From Archangiaceae bacterium (lineage in GTDB: Bacteria; Myxococcota; Myxococcia; Myxococcales; Myxococcaceae): a DNA stretch of 64,000 bases. Both the position numbers and the translations under genes were made by a program. Where the stretch lies: assembly GCA_016714225.1 (NCBI GenBank), contig JADJNS010000020.1, forward strand, positions 230,470 through 294,469. The letters are read 5' to 3'. How positions within the stretch are numbered: the stretch's first letter is position 1; each line of letters starts with the position of its first letter. A model generated the notes under the pieces. The model was given only the letters and a program-made list of their open reading frames with translations. It was not told the DNA's origin and searched no databases. This document shows, one piece after another, positions 8,031 to 17,732 of this stretch.

Positions 8031-10106
8031 TCAGTTCTTCGGCTCGGACCTCGACAGGCTCGCCGTCACCACGGTGTTCACGGTGTACTTCATGCCGTTC
8101 GCTGCACCCGGCCGCACCAGCCGGAAGCTCGAGCCGCCCTCGGGCAGCTTCACCCGCTCGAGCCGGTAGGTATGCGCCCGCTGCGGGTAGTTGGGGTCGT
8201 TCACGGTGACGACGGAGTCGGTCTTGTCGTTCAGCACCACGAAGTGGCGGCCCAGCACGGTGCCGTTCGCGTTCTCGACCGTGTAGCTCACCATCTTCAG
8301 CTCGCCCTTCTTCACCTCGAACAGACCCGAGTCGAGGTCCGTCCACCCTTCGGCGCCGGGCGGCTGCTCACGGGTCTCGAGCGCCGACTGGTAGTCGAAC
8401 GCCACCTCGAGCTTCAGCGGCGGGTTCACCTTGCGCGCGAAGAAGTCGAGCAGGCCCGCCACCTGCGCGTTGGTGAGCCGGCCCGCCTCGAGCGTCGAAT
8501 CGACCCGGTAGGCGTCACGAATCGCCCGGTCGAGGTCGACGAGCTGCGAGCCTCCGCGCATCAGGCCGAGCGCCTGAATGAAGTTCGCCGCGCAGACGGT
8601 GGGGCAGGCGCCGCCACCGGTGCGGGCCACCAGCCTGGTGAAATCGCCCTCGCGCGCCAGCACCTCGGGAAAGTGCGCCGAGGCGCGCTGCAGGGCTTCG
8701 ATGGCCCCCGACGGGGTGTCTTCGGGGCGGCGATCTTCCGGCACCGGCGGCCGGTGCGTGCCGATGGCGAGGTCCCAGAGGTCGCGGCCGTAGACCTGGC
8801 GCACCACCTCTTCGCGCATGATGTCGGTGGTGCCGTCGGCGATGCGCAGGCCCTGCAGGTCGCGCACGCGCTGGCCGAGATCGGTGAGGTCGGCGGCGTA
8901 GCCTTCTGCGCCGTGCACCTTCATCGCGAAGTCGGCGGCGGCCAGCGCCCACTCGACGCCCTCGGCCTTGGCCATCGGCACCAGCTCGGCGGCCTCGTCG
9001 TACTTCCCTTCGTCGAGCTTCTGCGCGGCTTCTTCGACCAGCAGCGAAGCCATGTGCAGCTTCGCGGTGTGCTCGGCGAGCGGCTGCTGCAGGTGGGTGA
9101 AGCGCCCGATGGGGCCGCCGAACGCCTCGCGCTCGCGCATTCGGGTGACCGCCTGCTCGAGCGCGCCCTTGCCGGTGCCGATCGCCGCCGCGCTCTGCAT
9201 CAGCCGCCAGTAGAGAAAGTGCCTGCCGAAGAGCGTGCCGCCCTCGCCTTCACCGCCGAGGCGGAATTCGTCGGGCACGAAGAGGTGCTCGAACGAGACG
9301 CCGCCGAACGAGTTGCCCTTGAGCCCGTGCGCGTCGTGGGTGCTGAACGAGAGGCCTGGGTAGTCGCTGGGGAGCACGAACGCGTTGAGGTGACCGCTCG
9401 GCTCGTCGTCGGCCGAGCGGGTGAAGAGCACCACGTGGGTGGCGGTGGTGAGGCGCGCCTGAAAGCTCTTCTCGCCGGTGAGCACGTAGCCACCGGGCAC
9501 CTTCTCGCTGCGGCTCTGCATCGCGCGCACGTCAGAGCCGTGGGCCTTCTCGGTGATGGCGATGGCGACGTACGCCTTGCCGGCGGCGACGTCTCTGGCG
9601 ATGGCGCGCACCGCGGGGCTGTCGGAGGCGAGCAGCGCGCGGCCGTGGGCGCCGCCCACCACGTCGCGCAGGTCGAGCGAGCGCTTGCCGAGGTGCTCGA
9701 AGACCTTCGCGCTCTGCGAGGCGCCCAGGCCCAGGCCCCCGACCTCTTCGGGCAGATCCAACCCCGGCAGGCCGAACTTCGCGCCCTGCGCGCGCCACGC
9801 GGGCGGTGAGAGAAAGTCGGGAGTGCCGGCGAGCTTCGCGGCGAGCGCGTCGGCCTGCTCGAGCACGGCCTCGACCTGCGACGGCGGGGCCCCGAAGAGG
9901 GCCGCCTGCGCGGCGATGGGCACGTGCCGCGCGGCGGGGGTCTCGAGGGCGACCGCCTCGGGCGAGCGGGCGCGCGGGTAGCGCTCGGCGTCGTGCAGCT
10001 CGGCGGGCGCGGGCGCCGGCGTCTCGAGCGCTCCGCGGGCGCGGGTGGCCCCCGCGGGCGTGCGCTGGGGTGCTCGATGCGGCTTTCTCCCGATTTCTGC
10101 GACCAC
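8031..10106 (-). CDS. Acyl-CoA dehydrogenase fused to C39-like cysteine peptidase domain
   Basis: I choose the GTG at 10106 because GGAG lies 5 bases upstream; an earlier GTG at 10142 has none. The 691-residue protein has three parts. Residues 1-70 are an Ala/Pro-rich, probably disordered segment. Residues about 75-450 are an acyl-CoA dehydrogenase (VAIAITEKAHGSD, FSTHDAHGLKGNSFG, ARVRDLQGLRIADGTTDI-like end with RQVYGRDLW), an FAD enzyme for alpha,beta-oxidation of an acyl thioester. The last about 200 residues have a papain-like C39 pattern: Cys in GGACPTVCAANFIQAL, His in GRHFVVLND, and a following VNDPNYP. I know of no standard family with this fusion. The substrate and whether the peptidase is active are unknown. 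Confidence 0.8.
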   Translation of the reverse strand: MVAEIGRKPHRAPQRTPAGATRARGALETPAPAPAELHDAERYPRARSPEAVALETPAARHVPIAAQAALFGAPPSQVEAVLEQADALAAKLAGTPDFLSPPAWRAQGAKFGLPGLDLPEEVGGLGLGASQSAKVFEHLGKRSLDLRDVVGGAHGRALLASDSPAVRAIARDVAAGKAYVAIAITEKAHGSDVRAMQSRSEKVPGGYVLTGEKSFQARLTTATHVVLFTRSADDEPSGHLNAFVLPSDYPGLSFSTHDAHGLKGNSFGGVSFEHLFVPDEFRLGGEGEGGTLFGRHFLYWRLMQSAAAIGTGKGALEQAVTRMREREAFGGPIGRFTHLQQPLAEHTAKLHMASLLVEEAAQKLDEGKYDEAAELVPMAKAEGVEWALAAADFAMKVHGAEGYAADLTDLGQRVRDLQGLRIADGTTDIMREEVVRQVYGRDLWDLAIGTHRPPVPEDRRPEDTPSGAIEALQRASAHFPEVLAREGDFTRLVARTGGGACPTVCAANFIQALGLMRGGSQLVDLDRAIRDAYRVDSTLEAGRLTNAQVAGLLDFFARKVNPPLKLEVAFDYQSALETREQPPGAEGWTDLDSGLFEVKKGELKMVSYTVENANGTVLGRHFVVLNDKTDSVVTVNDPNYPQRAHTYRLERVKLPEGGSSFRLVRPGAANGMKYTVNTVVTASLSRSEPKN

Positions 10107-10211
10107 GACGGCTCCAGTTCGGCCTTTCAGCCCTGGAGACACACCCGCGCCGTTTCCTTAGCGCTTGAATCGTGACGTGGGCTGCAACCCCTCGAAACGC
10201 CAGCGGTTCGC

Positions 10212-12353
10212 TCAGCGCACCAGGGGCAGCACCAGGCCGCCGTAGACCTGCTTCACCGTGCCGAGGAAGAGGCGGAGAAACTTCGCGCGCGCCATCACGT
10301 CTGAGCGCAGGCCGCGGTCGGTCAGCCCTTTGAGGGTGGTGACCTGCCGCAAGAGGTCGAGCGGGCCGGTCTGCACCAGGCCGCGCGCGATCGGCTCGTC
10401 GTGCTCGAACACGGTGATGAACAGCGAGCGCGTATCGAACCAGAGGTCGGGGCCGGGGTCATCGCGAATGATCTTCACGCCCTCGATGCGCAGGCCGTGC
10501 TCGAGCTCCATGCGGTGCAGCATGCGGCGCTCGGCGCCCTCTCCGACGAAGAGCTGAAAGCTGCCGCCGATGACGCGCAGGGGCTCGGGCGAGAGCGACG
10601 GCGCCCGCACCGTGCCGAAGGTGCGCGCGGCCGTCGACGGATCTCGGAGCAGCGCCTCGAGGCTGGGCCACTCGATGGTGAGGAGAAACGAGAACGGCGC
10701 CTTCGCTTCAGGGGCGGCGTCATGAGCGAGCTGCCCCACCATGCGCTCGGTGAACCGGAACCCGACCGCGTCTGCCCGGCTGGGTGACGGCCGGGGTGAA
10801 GCCGCGCGCGCCCCGTGCTCGCGCACGAAGAGCTCGGCGCAGCGCTCGGCGAGGGCGCAGAGGGTGAAGAGCGGGTTCGACCCGAACGAGCCGGGCAGCG
10901 TCGAGCCGTCGCAGACGTAGAGATCTTCGTACCCGAACACCTGGCCGCGGTGGTTCACCACGCCGTGCTCGGCATCGTCGGCCATCGCGCAGCCGCCCAG
11001 CGGGTGGGTGGCGAGCAGCGGGGCTTTCGGCAGCGCGGCCCACATCGGGTTGGGCCTGAAGGTGCCGCCCAGCGCCGTGCTGATGCGCTCGAGCTCGGCG
11101 TGGGCGGCGGCGACGCGCTCGCTCTTGCCGGCGCCGGGCCAGGCGATTCGAATTCCCTCTTCGCCCTCGCCGAGCGAGAGCTCGCCGCGCGAGTCGTCGC
11201 CCGCGGTCACCGACCAGGCGTGCACGTCGCGGCCGAACATCAGCGACACCGCGCCGCGCAGCGGTGACGGCACCGCGGTGTCCTGCACCATCAGCTGCTT
11301 GCTCGAGCGCAGGTCCAACATCGTCTCGATGGTGGGGCCCGGCTCGCCCTTCGCGCGCGGCACGCCCGAGGTGAAGCCGAGCAGGGTGCCGTTGCCCGAG
11401 AAGCGGCGGCCGAGCTGGTCCGACACCTTCAGCCCGTGGGCCCTCGAGCGCAGCAACAGCTCGGTCGAGCCGAGCGCGCCGGCCGCGACCACCACGTACC
11501 GCGCGTCGATCGACAGCGCGGTCGACTCGAAGCGCTCGCGGCCGACTCCGCCGACGCGCAGGTGAACCCGCCAGCCTCCCGCCTCGCGGCGCTCGAGGTG
11601 GGTCACCTCGATCGAGCAGAACAGGCGCGCTCCGGCCTCGACGGCGAGCGGCAGGTAGTTCGTGAGCAGGGTGTTCTTGGCGCCGCGGTTGCAGCCGGTG
11701 ATGCAGTCTCCGCAGGCGTTGCACTTCGTCGCGTCGACCGCGAGCGGCAGGGCGCGGTGCTCTTCGCCGTGCGCCGCGTGCGCGAGGGCGCGCGCCTTGG
11801 CGCTCCCGGCCGAAGCGACGGTGGGCTTGAGCTGCAGCTCGGCGCGGCCGAAGCCCTCGCGCAGCCGCGGCAGATCTTCGCGCAGGCCGGCGGGCCAGAC
11901 CGGGTCGTCCCAGACCGACTCGGGCGGCCGCAGCACCACGCCGGCGTTGATCAGCGAGGTGCCGCCGAGGCCGCAGCCGACCAGCGCGCCGTGCTCTTCG
12001 TCGACGACGTAGCGAATCATCGCGTCGCGCGCGCCGTGCTGCCGGCCCTTGAGCTCGAGCTGGGTGTTCGCGACGAACTGCGCGGCGGTCGAGGGGTAGT
12101 CGCCGGGCTGGTACTCGGCGCCGCGCTCGAGCACGCAGACCTGGAAGCCCGCCTGCGCGAGGCGGGCGGCCATCACCGCGCCGCCGTAGCCCGAGCCGAT
12201 CACCACCACCTCGTGGTGCGGCTCGAGCTGTGCGGGTTGAAGACGCCAGGCGCTTGGGTTTGGGCACGCCGGTTCGTAGAGCAACGCGCGTTCCGCCCCG
12301 CTGCTGGCCGAACCTCGCGGCCTTCGCGCGCGCGCTGTGAACGGCCCGGTCAC
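10212..12353 (-). CDS. GMC family FAD-dependent oxidoreductase (cholesterol-oxidase-like)
   Basis: A Rossmann FAD site (VVVIGSGYGGAVMAARLA) sits near residue 50, followed by LVGCGLGGTSLINAGV. There is a Cys cluster KCNACGDCITGCNRGAKN, and the C-terminal GMC signature has THPLGGCAMADD with the active-site region DGSTLPGSFGSNP. These place it in the GMC branch related to cholesterol oxidases. A further about 180 residues after the GMC core (from VGFRFTERMVG) form an extra domain shared by some sterol or polyketide-linked GMC proteins. The start is uncertain: GTG at 12353 gives 713 residues, while a TTG at 12284 would remove a weakly conserved leader. It lies 105 bp upstream of the dehydrogenase-peptidase gene on the same strand. 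Confidence 0.87.
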   Translation of the reverse strand: MTGPFTARARRPRGSASSGAERALLYEPACPNPSAWRLQPAQLEPHHEVVVIGSGYGGAVMAARLAQAGFQVCVLERGAEYQPGDYPSTAAQFVANTQLELKGRQHGARDAMIRYVVDEEHGALVGCGLGGTSLINAGVVLRPPESVWDDPVWPAGLREDLPRLREGFGRAELQLKPTVASAGSAKARALAHAAHGEEHRALPLAVDATKCNACGDCITGCNRGAKNTLLTNYLPLAVEAGARLFCSIEVTHLERREAGGWRVHLRVGGVGRERFESTALSIDARYVVVAAGALGSTELLLRSRAHGLKVSDQLGRRFSGNGTLLGFTSGVPRAKGEPGPTIETMLDLRSSKQLMVQDTAVPSPLRGAVSLMFGRDVHAWSVTAGDDSRGELSLGEGEEGIRIAWPGAGKSERVAAAHAELERISTALGGTFRPNPMWAALPKAPLLATHPLGGCAMADDAEHGVVNHRGQVFGYEDLYVCDGSTLPGSFGSNPLFTLCALAERCAELFVREHGARAASPRPSPSRADAVGFRFTERMVGQLAHDAAPEAKAPFSFLLTIEWPSLEALLRDPSTAARTFGTVRAPSLSPEPLRVIGGSFQLFVGEGAERRMLHRMELEHGLRIEGVKIIRDDPGPDLWFDTRSLFITVFEHDEPIARGLVQTGPLDLLRQVTTLKGLTDRGLRSDVMARAKFLRLFLGTVKQVYGGLVLPLVR

Positions 12354-12437
12354 ACGAGTGAACGGGGCGTTTTCTTGCCGCCGCGACGTGAGGCCTCATG
12401 CTTGTAGGCAGCTGTAGGCACCCTGAGGAGGCCACGC

Positions 12438-12758
12438 ATGGAACGCCGCACCCGCCGATCGACCCGCATCAACGAAGCGCTGAACCACTTCTTGAAAGCG
12501 CTGTGCCTGAAGCGCGGCCTCGAGGCCGCCGCCCTGACCACCGAAGACGGCCTGCTCATCTCTGGCGAAGGCCACGGCGACCTCGAGGAGATCGGCGCGC
12601 TCGGCGCGATGACCCACGTTCCTCCGCGCATCGGCTCGCGCACCCTGCACGTCGCGCGGTTCGACGTGAACGACGTGCCGCTGTGCCTCACCACGCTCGG
12701 AGCGCCGGTGCGCGACGACGCCGCCATCGGCTCGCTGATGCGCATTCTCGCGGTGTGA
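12438..12758 (+). CDS. Small roadblock/LC7-like protein
   Basis: A strong Shine-Dalgarno (GAGGAGG, 6 bases) precedes the ATG. The 106-residue protein lacks a signal or membrane segment. Its pattern (helix INEALNHFLKALCLKRGLEA, then AAALTTEDGLLISGEG, helix, beta strands RTLHVARFDVNDVPLCLTTL, final helix) resembles the roadblock/LC7 fold that pairs with small Ras-like GTPases such as MglA. Myxobacteria have many such proteins. No GTPase gene lies in the window, so the partner is unknown. The fold call is from pattern only. Confidence 0.72.
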   Translation: MERRTRRSTRINEALNHFLKALCLKRGLEAAALTTEDGLLISGEGHGDLEEIGALGAMTHVPPRIGSRTLHVARFDVNDVPLCLTTLGAPVRDDAAIGSLMRILAV

Positions 12759-12872
12759 ACCTTCACCGACCAAGGTCGAGCCGCCCCCACCCCCATGCGA
12801 CGAAGCCCGGCGAACGAAACGTCAACGTCCTGGCGCCCGGCTGGTCTGCGCATTGCTCTGGGTGGGGCCCCG

Positions 12873-14327
12873 ATGCCCCAGGCCGCAGAGACCCGACAAG
12901 CCTCTGACGGCGCAGCCCGTCGTCCGGTCGCGCCGCTGCGCCGCATCGCGCTGGTGCTGCCGCCGACCGGCCCCTACTGCCGCGAAGACCGCTGCCAGTC
13001 GTACTTCAGCGCCGACCTGGTGCCCTCGATGCGCCCGCCGCTGGAAGAGGTCGAGGCCGCGGCCGGCATTCGCGGCGCGGGCGGCACGCCGTGGGTGCTC
13101 GACGCGCCGGCGATGGGCCTGTCTGCCGCCGCGGCCATCGAGCAGGTGCTCGCCTTCACCCCCGACGCGGTGGTGCTCACCGGTACCTTCGGCTCGCTGC
13201 ACGACGACGTGAGGTTCGCCGAGGCGCTGCGCGCGCGGCTGCCGCAGTCGGTCTGTATCGGCCTGCGCGGCGCGCCGGTCTACGCCTTCGGGGCCGAGCT
13301 GCTCAGCGCGCACCCCGCGCTCGACTTCCTCGTGCACGGAGAGCCCGAGCTCTCGTTCGCCGCGCTCTGCGCCCAGGGCCTCGCCGGCGCCGGAGTCGTT
13401 CGCAGCCACCTGCCCAACCCACCCGCGCCCTGGGCCACCTCGCTCGACGCGCTGCCGCGGGCCGACCGCACCGTCATCGACCCGACCCGCTACCGCGTGC
13501 GCGGCACCTTCGAGCCGCAGGCCACGATTCACGTGCAGCGCGGCTGCCCGTTTCGCTGCACCTACTGCCTGGTCGGCACGGTCAGCGGCAGAAAGGCCCG
13601 GCACCGCGACCCGCTCGACGTCGCCGACGAGCTCGCCGAGCTCACCGCGCAGGGCACCCGCTTCTTCTACCTGCGCGCCGAGACGCTGACCCTCGATCGC
13701 CAGTGGGCGCGCGAGCTGGGAGACGCCATCGCCGCCAGGGCCCCCAAGGCGCGCTGGGTCTCGGCCACCCGCGTCGAGACCGCCGACCACAAGACCCTGC
13801 AGGCGCTCGCGCGCGGCGGCTGCTACGGGCTGTCGTTCGGCGTCGAGACCGGCAGCGTCGAGCTCGGCAAGCGCATCGAGAAGGTGCCGCACCTCGGGCG
13901 CGCGACCGAGGCGTTTCGCGCGTGCGACCGCGCGGGCATCGCCTCGCTGATGTACCTGGTGGTCGGCTTCTGGTGGGAGACCGCGCAGACGCTCGACGAG
14001 ACCCGCCGCTTCATCGCCGCCGCGCGCCCCGACCTGCTCACCACCTTCTGGGCTCACCCCTACCCCGGCACCGCCTACCACCGGCAGCTGACCGAGCTCG
14101 GAGTCGTCGCCCACTCCGCCCAGGCGCAGGCCGAGCCGGCGCTCGAGCCGCCGGGCATCTGTATCGACGAGATTCGCCGCCGGGTGAAGCGCCTCACCGC
14201 GGCGCACTACGCCCGGCCCGCCGTCTGGGCCTCGGTCGCGCGCAAGCTCGGGCCGGTGCTGCTGCCGCGGCCGGGCGCCTGGCTGCGTCACCTCGCCGAC
14301 ACCTTCGCGCCCCAGGTCGGCGGGTGA
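12873..14327 (+). CDS. B12-binding-domain radical SAM protein
   Basis: The N-terminal about 180 residues look like a cobalamin-binding Rossmann domain (IALVLPPTGPY, AFTPDAVVLTGTFGS, HPALDFLVHGEPE). A radical SAM barrel follows with the iron-sulfur motif CPFRCTYC and the downstream LSFGVETGS segment. Proteins of this type include methyltransferases and ring-forming enzymes that use S-adenosylmethionine and often cobalamin. I place the start at the ATG at 12873; an upstream ATG at 12795 is in frame but has no ribosome site. Its stop overlaps the GTG of the TMTC-like gene (GTGA), so it heads a coupled three-gene unit that ends in a sortable surface protein. Substrate unknown. Confidence 0.87.
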   Translation: MPQAAETRQASDGAARRPVAPLRRIALVLPPTGPYCREDRCQSYFSADLVPSMRPPLEEVEAAAGIRGAGGTPWVLDAPAMGLSAAAAIEQVLAFTPDAVVLTGTFGSLHDDVRFAEALRARLPQSVCIGLRGAPVYAFGAELLSAHPALDFLVHGEPELSFAALCAQGLAGAGVVRSHLPNPPAPWATSLDALPRADRTVIDPTRYRVRGTFEPQATIHVQRGCPFRCTYCLVGTVSGRKARHRDPLDVADELAELTAQGTRFFYLRAETLTLDRQWARELGDAIAARAPKARWVSATRVETADHKTLQALARGGCYGLSFGVETGSVELGKRIEKVPHLGRATEAFRACDRAGIASLMYLVVGFWWETAQTLDETRRFIAAARPDLLTTFWAHPYPGTAYHRQLTELGVVAHSAQAQAEPALEPPGICIDEIRRRVKRLTAAHYARPAVWASVARKLGPVLLPRPGAWLRHLADTFAPQVGG

Positions 14328-16011
14328 GCGCCCCCCGCGCCGCAGACCCGCCGCGCTGGCTCGACGGCGCCCTGCTCGCGCTCGTCGCGGCGGCGGTCTT
14401 CTGGCCGGTGCGCCACTTCGAGTTCCTGCTGCTCGACGACGACCACTTCGTGACCCAGAACCCGATGGTGCGGCAGGGGCTGTCGTTCGACCTCGTCGCC
14501 TGGGCGTTCTCCACCACCGAGCAGGGGCACTTTCAGCCGCTGACCTGGCTGTCGCACGCCACCGACGTGAGCCTGTTCGGCCTCGACGCCGGCGCGCACC
14601 ACGGCACCAACCTCGCGCTGCACGCGCTCGCCACCGCGCTCTGCTACCTCGCGTTCACGCGGCTCACCGGGCGGCGCGACGTCGGCGTGGTGACCGCGCT
14701 GCTCTACGCGGTGCACCCCTCGCGCGTCGAGGTGGTGGCCTGGGTCTCCGAGCGCAAAGACCTGGTGTGCGCCTGCTTCTTCTTCGCGGCGCTGGCCAGC
14801 TGGGCGGCGGGCCGGCGCGTCTCGACCGTCGTCTTCTACGCGCTCGCGCTGCTCGCCAAGCCCATCGCGCTGCCGCTGCCGCTGCTGCTTTTGCTCGACC
14901 GCGTGGCACCGCTCTCGGGCGAGCGCCGCGGGCCGCTGACCCGCCGCGACCTCGTGAGCCTGGCGCCGCCGTCCGCGCTGATGCTCACCTTCGCCGGCGT
15001 CGCCTTCGCGGCGCAGCGCGGCGCAGGCGCGATGCTGTCGGGGCCCCACGCCTACGAGCCGGGGCGCGCCGCGACCCACCTGTGGACATACTTCGCCCGC
15101 TACGCCTGGCCGGCCGACGTCGCGATTCTCCACCCGCTCAAAGACGTCGCGCCGCTGACCTCGGCCGTCGCGCTGGTCGCGCTCGCCGCTGCGCTCGCGG
15201 GGTGCGCGGTGCTCCTGTGGCGGCGCCGAGACGCGCCGCTCGCCTTCGCGTTCTGCGCCGCGGTCGCGCTGCTCGCCCCGGTGTGCGGGCTGGTGCAGAT
15301 CGGCGCGCAGTCGACCGCCGACCGCTGGCTGCTGTTGCCGGTCGCCTTTCTGACCGCGGCGCTCGCGCGCGTGCTGCCTCAGCGGGCGCGGCTGGCGGTG
15401 GGGCTCGTCGCGGCCGCGGCGTTCGCGGTGTCGACGCGCGCGCGCAGCTGCCGACGTTCTCGACGTCCGAGGCGGTGCTGACCCGCGCGGTCGAGCTCGA
15501 CGACGCCAACCCGCTCGCCTGGGTGAACCTGGGCTACCTGCACGAGAGCCGGGCCGAGCTGCCGCTCGCCGAGCGCTGCTACGCGAAAGCGTACGCGCTG
15601 AACCCGAGGTCGGCGCTGGCGGCGACGAACCTGGGCAGCCTGCGCGCGCAGGCGGGCGACCTCGAGGGCGCGAAGCCGTGGTTCGAGCAGGCGCTGGCGA
15701 ACGAGCCCGGCTTCGGCCCGGCGCACTACAACCTCGCGCGGGCGCTCTGGGTGCAGGGCCGGCTCGACCTCGCGCTGCCGCACTACGCCGACGCCGCGCG
15801 CCTGCTGCCGCTCGACGCGGACGCTGCGATGGGCCACGGCGCTGCGCTCACCGCGGTGGGTCGGGCCGCCGAGGCCCGGCTCGAGCTCGAGCGCGCCACC
15901 CGGCTCGCGCCCCAGAACGCCGAGGCGTCGGCATGGCTCGCGCGCGCCCAACGCCTCACTGACCTCCAACCCACCGCTCCCGGTCACCCGACCGTGAAGG
16001 AGATTCGATGA
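14324..16011 (+). CDS. TMTC-like mannosyltransferase with C-terminal TPRs, frameshifted
   Basis: The GTG start overlaps the radical SAM stop. The first about 370 residues are a multi-spanning GT-C membrane protein with the early acidic motif LLDDDHF and the motif HFQPLTWLSHATDVSLFG, typical of protein O-mannosyltransferase/TMTC-like enzymes that use a polyprenyl-phosphate sugar. The C-terminal part is a TPR array (ANPLAWVNLGYLHESRAEL, ALNPRSALAATNLGSLRAQAG, EPGFGPAHYNLARAL). The two parts are in different frames. They join if two bases are removed from, or one added to, the CG dinucleotide run at 15435-15445. Its stop overlaps the next start (ATGA). It may glycosylate the neighbouring surface protein, which is inference. 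Confidence 0.8.
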
Positions 16012-17732
16012 ACCCCGCCGCCTGCCGCTCTCTCGCCGCCGCGTTCTCGCTGTTGGTCTCAGGCGTCGCGCTGGCGCCCTCCCCTGCCCAGGCGCAGGGC
16101 TGTGGAACGTGCACCAACGGCTTCTGCGACGCGGGCCAGTGCGTCTGCTCGGCCGGCTTCGGCGGGTCGGGCTGCGGCGTGTGCGCGCCCGGCTTCGGCG
16201 GCTCGACGTGCCTGGCCTGTGCGGCCGGCAGCTTCTCGACCGACGGCGGCGCGTGCGAGGCGTGCGCGCCGGGGCGGTTCGCGCCCGACTCGGGGTACGC
16301 CGACTGCCTGCCCTGCGCGCCGGGAAACGAAGCGCGCGACGCCGGAGCGACCGCGTGCAGCGCCTGCCGCCCCGGCACGTTCGGCCCGTTGGGCGGGCTG
16401 GCGCAGTGCCTTTTGTGCCCCGCCGGCTTCATCGCTCCCGATGCGGGCGCGCTCAGCTGTCTCGCGTGCCAGCCCGGCACCGCGGCGCCCGACGCCGGCG
16501 CGGTCACCTGCGAGGCGTGCTCCCCGGGCACCTCGAGCTCGTTCTTCGGAGCCGCCGCGTGCGACGTGTGTCCTCCCGGCCGGTTCATGCCGTTCACCGG
16601 CTCGAGCGCCTGCTTCGGCTGCGCGCCGGGCAGCGCGGTCGCCGATGCGGGTGCCGTCGCCTGCGACACCTGCGGGCCCGGCTCGTTCGCCGACACCTTC
16701 GCGTCGGTGCGCTGCAGCTCGTGCGCTCCGGGCACCTTCGCCGACGACGCGGGGAGCGTGGCGTGTGCCGCGTGCCGCCCGGGCACCAGCTCGGACGCCG
16801 GCGCGACCGCGTGCGCCCAGTGTGCGGCCGGCACCTTCAACCCGCTGTCGCAGGGCCAGTGCGAGGCGTGCCCGCCGGGCCGCTTCACCAGCTTCTCGGG
16901 GTCGACCACGTGCTTGCTGTGCGCTCCGGGCACCGCGGCGCCGGTGAGCGGCGCGCAGGCGTGCCTCTCGTGCCCGAGCGGAACTGCGGCGCCGACCTTC
17001 GGTGCAGCCGCCTGCTCGAGCTGCTCGGCCGGCACGTTCACGCCCGACGCAGGGTACGTGGCGTGCCTCGACTGCTCGCCCGGCTCGTACTCGAGCGCGG
17101 GAGCTTCGGCGTGCACGCTGTGCGACGCGGGCACCGCAGCCTCTCAGGTGGCCGCGACGTACTGCGCGCCGTGCAGCCCGGGCCAATACGCGAACGACGC
17201 AGGCTTCGCGACGTGCATGGCGTGCGACCTCGGCACCTACTCGACGTCGCCCGGCGCGGCGGTCTGCTCTTCCTGCGGGCCCGGCACCTACGCGTCGATG
17301 ACCGGCAGCACCGCGTGTCTGCCGTGCGCCGCGGGCTCGTACTCGCTCGGCGGCACCCCGCTGTGCACCACGTGCCCGAGCTGTGACGACGGCGATGCCT
17401 GCACCGCCGACTCGTGCTCGGCGACCGCCGGGTGCGTGCACACCGCGATTGCCGGCTGCGCCGACGCGGGCACCGACGACGGCGGCGCGGGAGGTGGCGC
17501 AGGCGGCGGCGCGGCGGGAGGTGGCGCTGTCGCCGGCGGTGGCGAAGCCGGAGGAGTCGCAGGTGGCACTGCAGGCGGAGCGGCCGGTGGCAGCGCTGGA
17601 GGTACGGCAGGCGGCAGCGCCGGCGGAGGCGAAGGCATGGGCGACCTGACCGGCGGCTGCGGTTGCTCGCACGGCGAGGGGCTGTTGGCCCTCGCGCTGC
17701 TGGCGCTCGTTCAGCGCCGGCGCCGCAGCTGA
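16008..17732 (+). CDS. Cys-rich surface protein with MYXO-CTERM-like sorting signal
   Basis: AAGGAG precedes the ATG, which overlaps the upstream stop. The 574-residue product has a signal peptide (cleavage near PSPAQAQ). It is followed by about 18 Cys-rich modules of roughly 24 residues with the pattern CxPGxxxxxxGxxxCxxC, like ephrin-receptor/GCC2-GCC3 repeats. Next come a CDDGDACTADSC segment, a Gly/Ala-rich linker (about 485-545) and a C terminus with GCGCSHGE, a hydrophobic span LLALALLALV and QRRRRS. That last tripartite signal matches MYXO-CTERM, a Myxococcota sorting tag thought to be processed by a myxosortase and anchored at the cell surface. Coupling to a radical SAM enzyme and a glycosyltransferase suggests these modify or display it. 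Confidence 0.88.
   Translation: MNPAACRSLAAAFSLLVSGVALAPSPAQAQGCGTCTNGFCDAGQCVCSAGFGGSGCGVCAPGFGGSTCLACAAGSFSTDGGACEACAPGRFAPDSGYADCLPCAPGNEARDAGATACSACRPGTFGPLGGLAQCLLCPAGFIAPDAGALSCLACQPGTAAPDAGAVTCEACSPGTSSSFFGAAACDVCPPGRFMPFTGSSACFGCAPGSAVADAGAVACDTCGPGSFADTFASVRCSSCAPGTFADDAGSVACAACRPGTSSDAGATACAQCAAGTFNPLSQGQCEACPPGRFTSFSGSTTCLLCAPGTAAPVSGAQACLSCPSGTAAPTFGAAACSSCSAGTFTPDAGYVACLDCSPGSYSSAGASACTLCDAGTAASQVAATYCAPCSPGQYANDAGFATCMACDLGTYSTSPGAAVCSSCGPGTYASMTGSTACLPCAAGSYSLGGTPLCTTCPSCDDGDACTADSCSATAGCVHTAIAGCADAGTDDGGAGGGAGGGAAGGGAVAGGGEAGGVAGGTAGGAAGGSAGGTAGGSAGGGEGMGDLTGGCGCSHGEGLLALALLALVQRRRRS

Noticed and set aside
17288..17638. Minus-strand Pro/Ala-rich frame
   Set aside because: It mirrors the Gly/Ala linker of the MYXO-CTERM protein and has no ribosome site.
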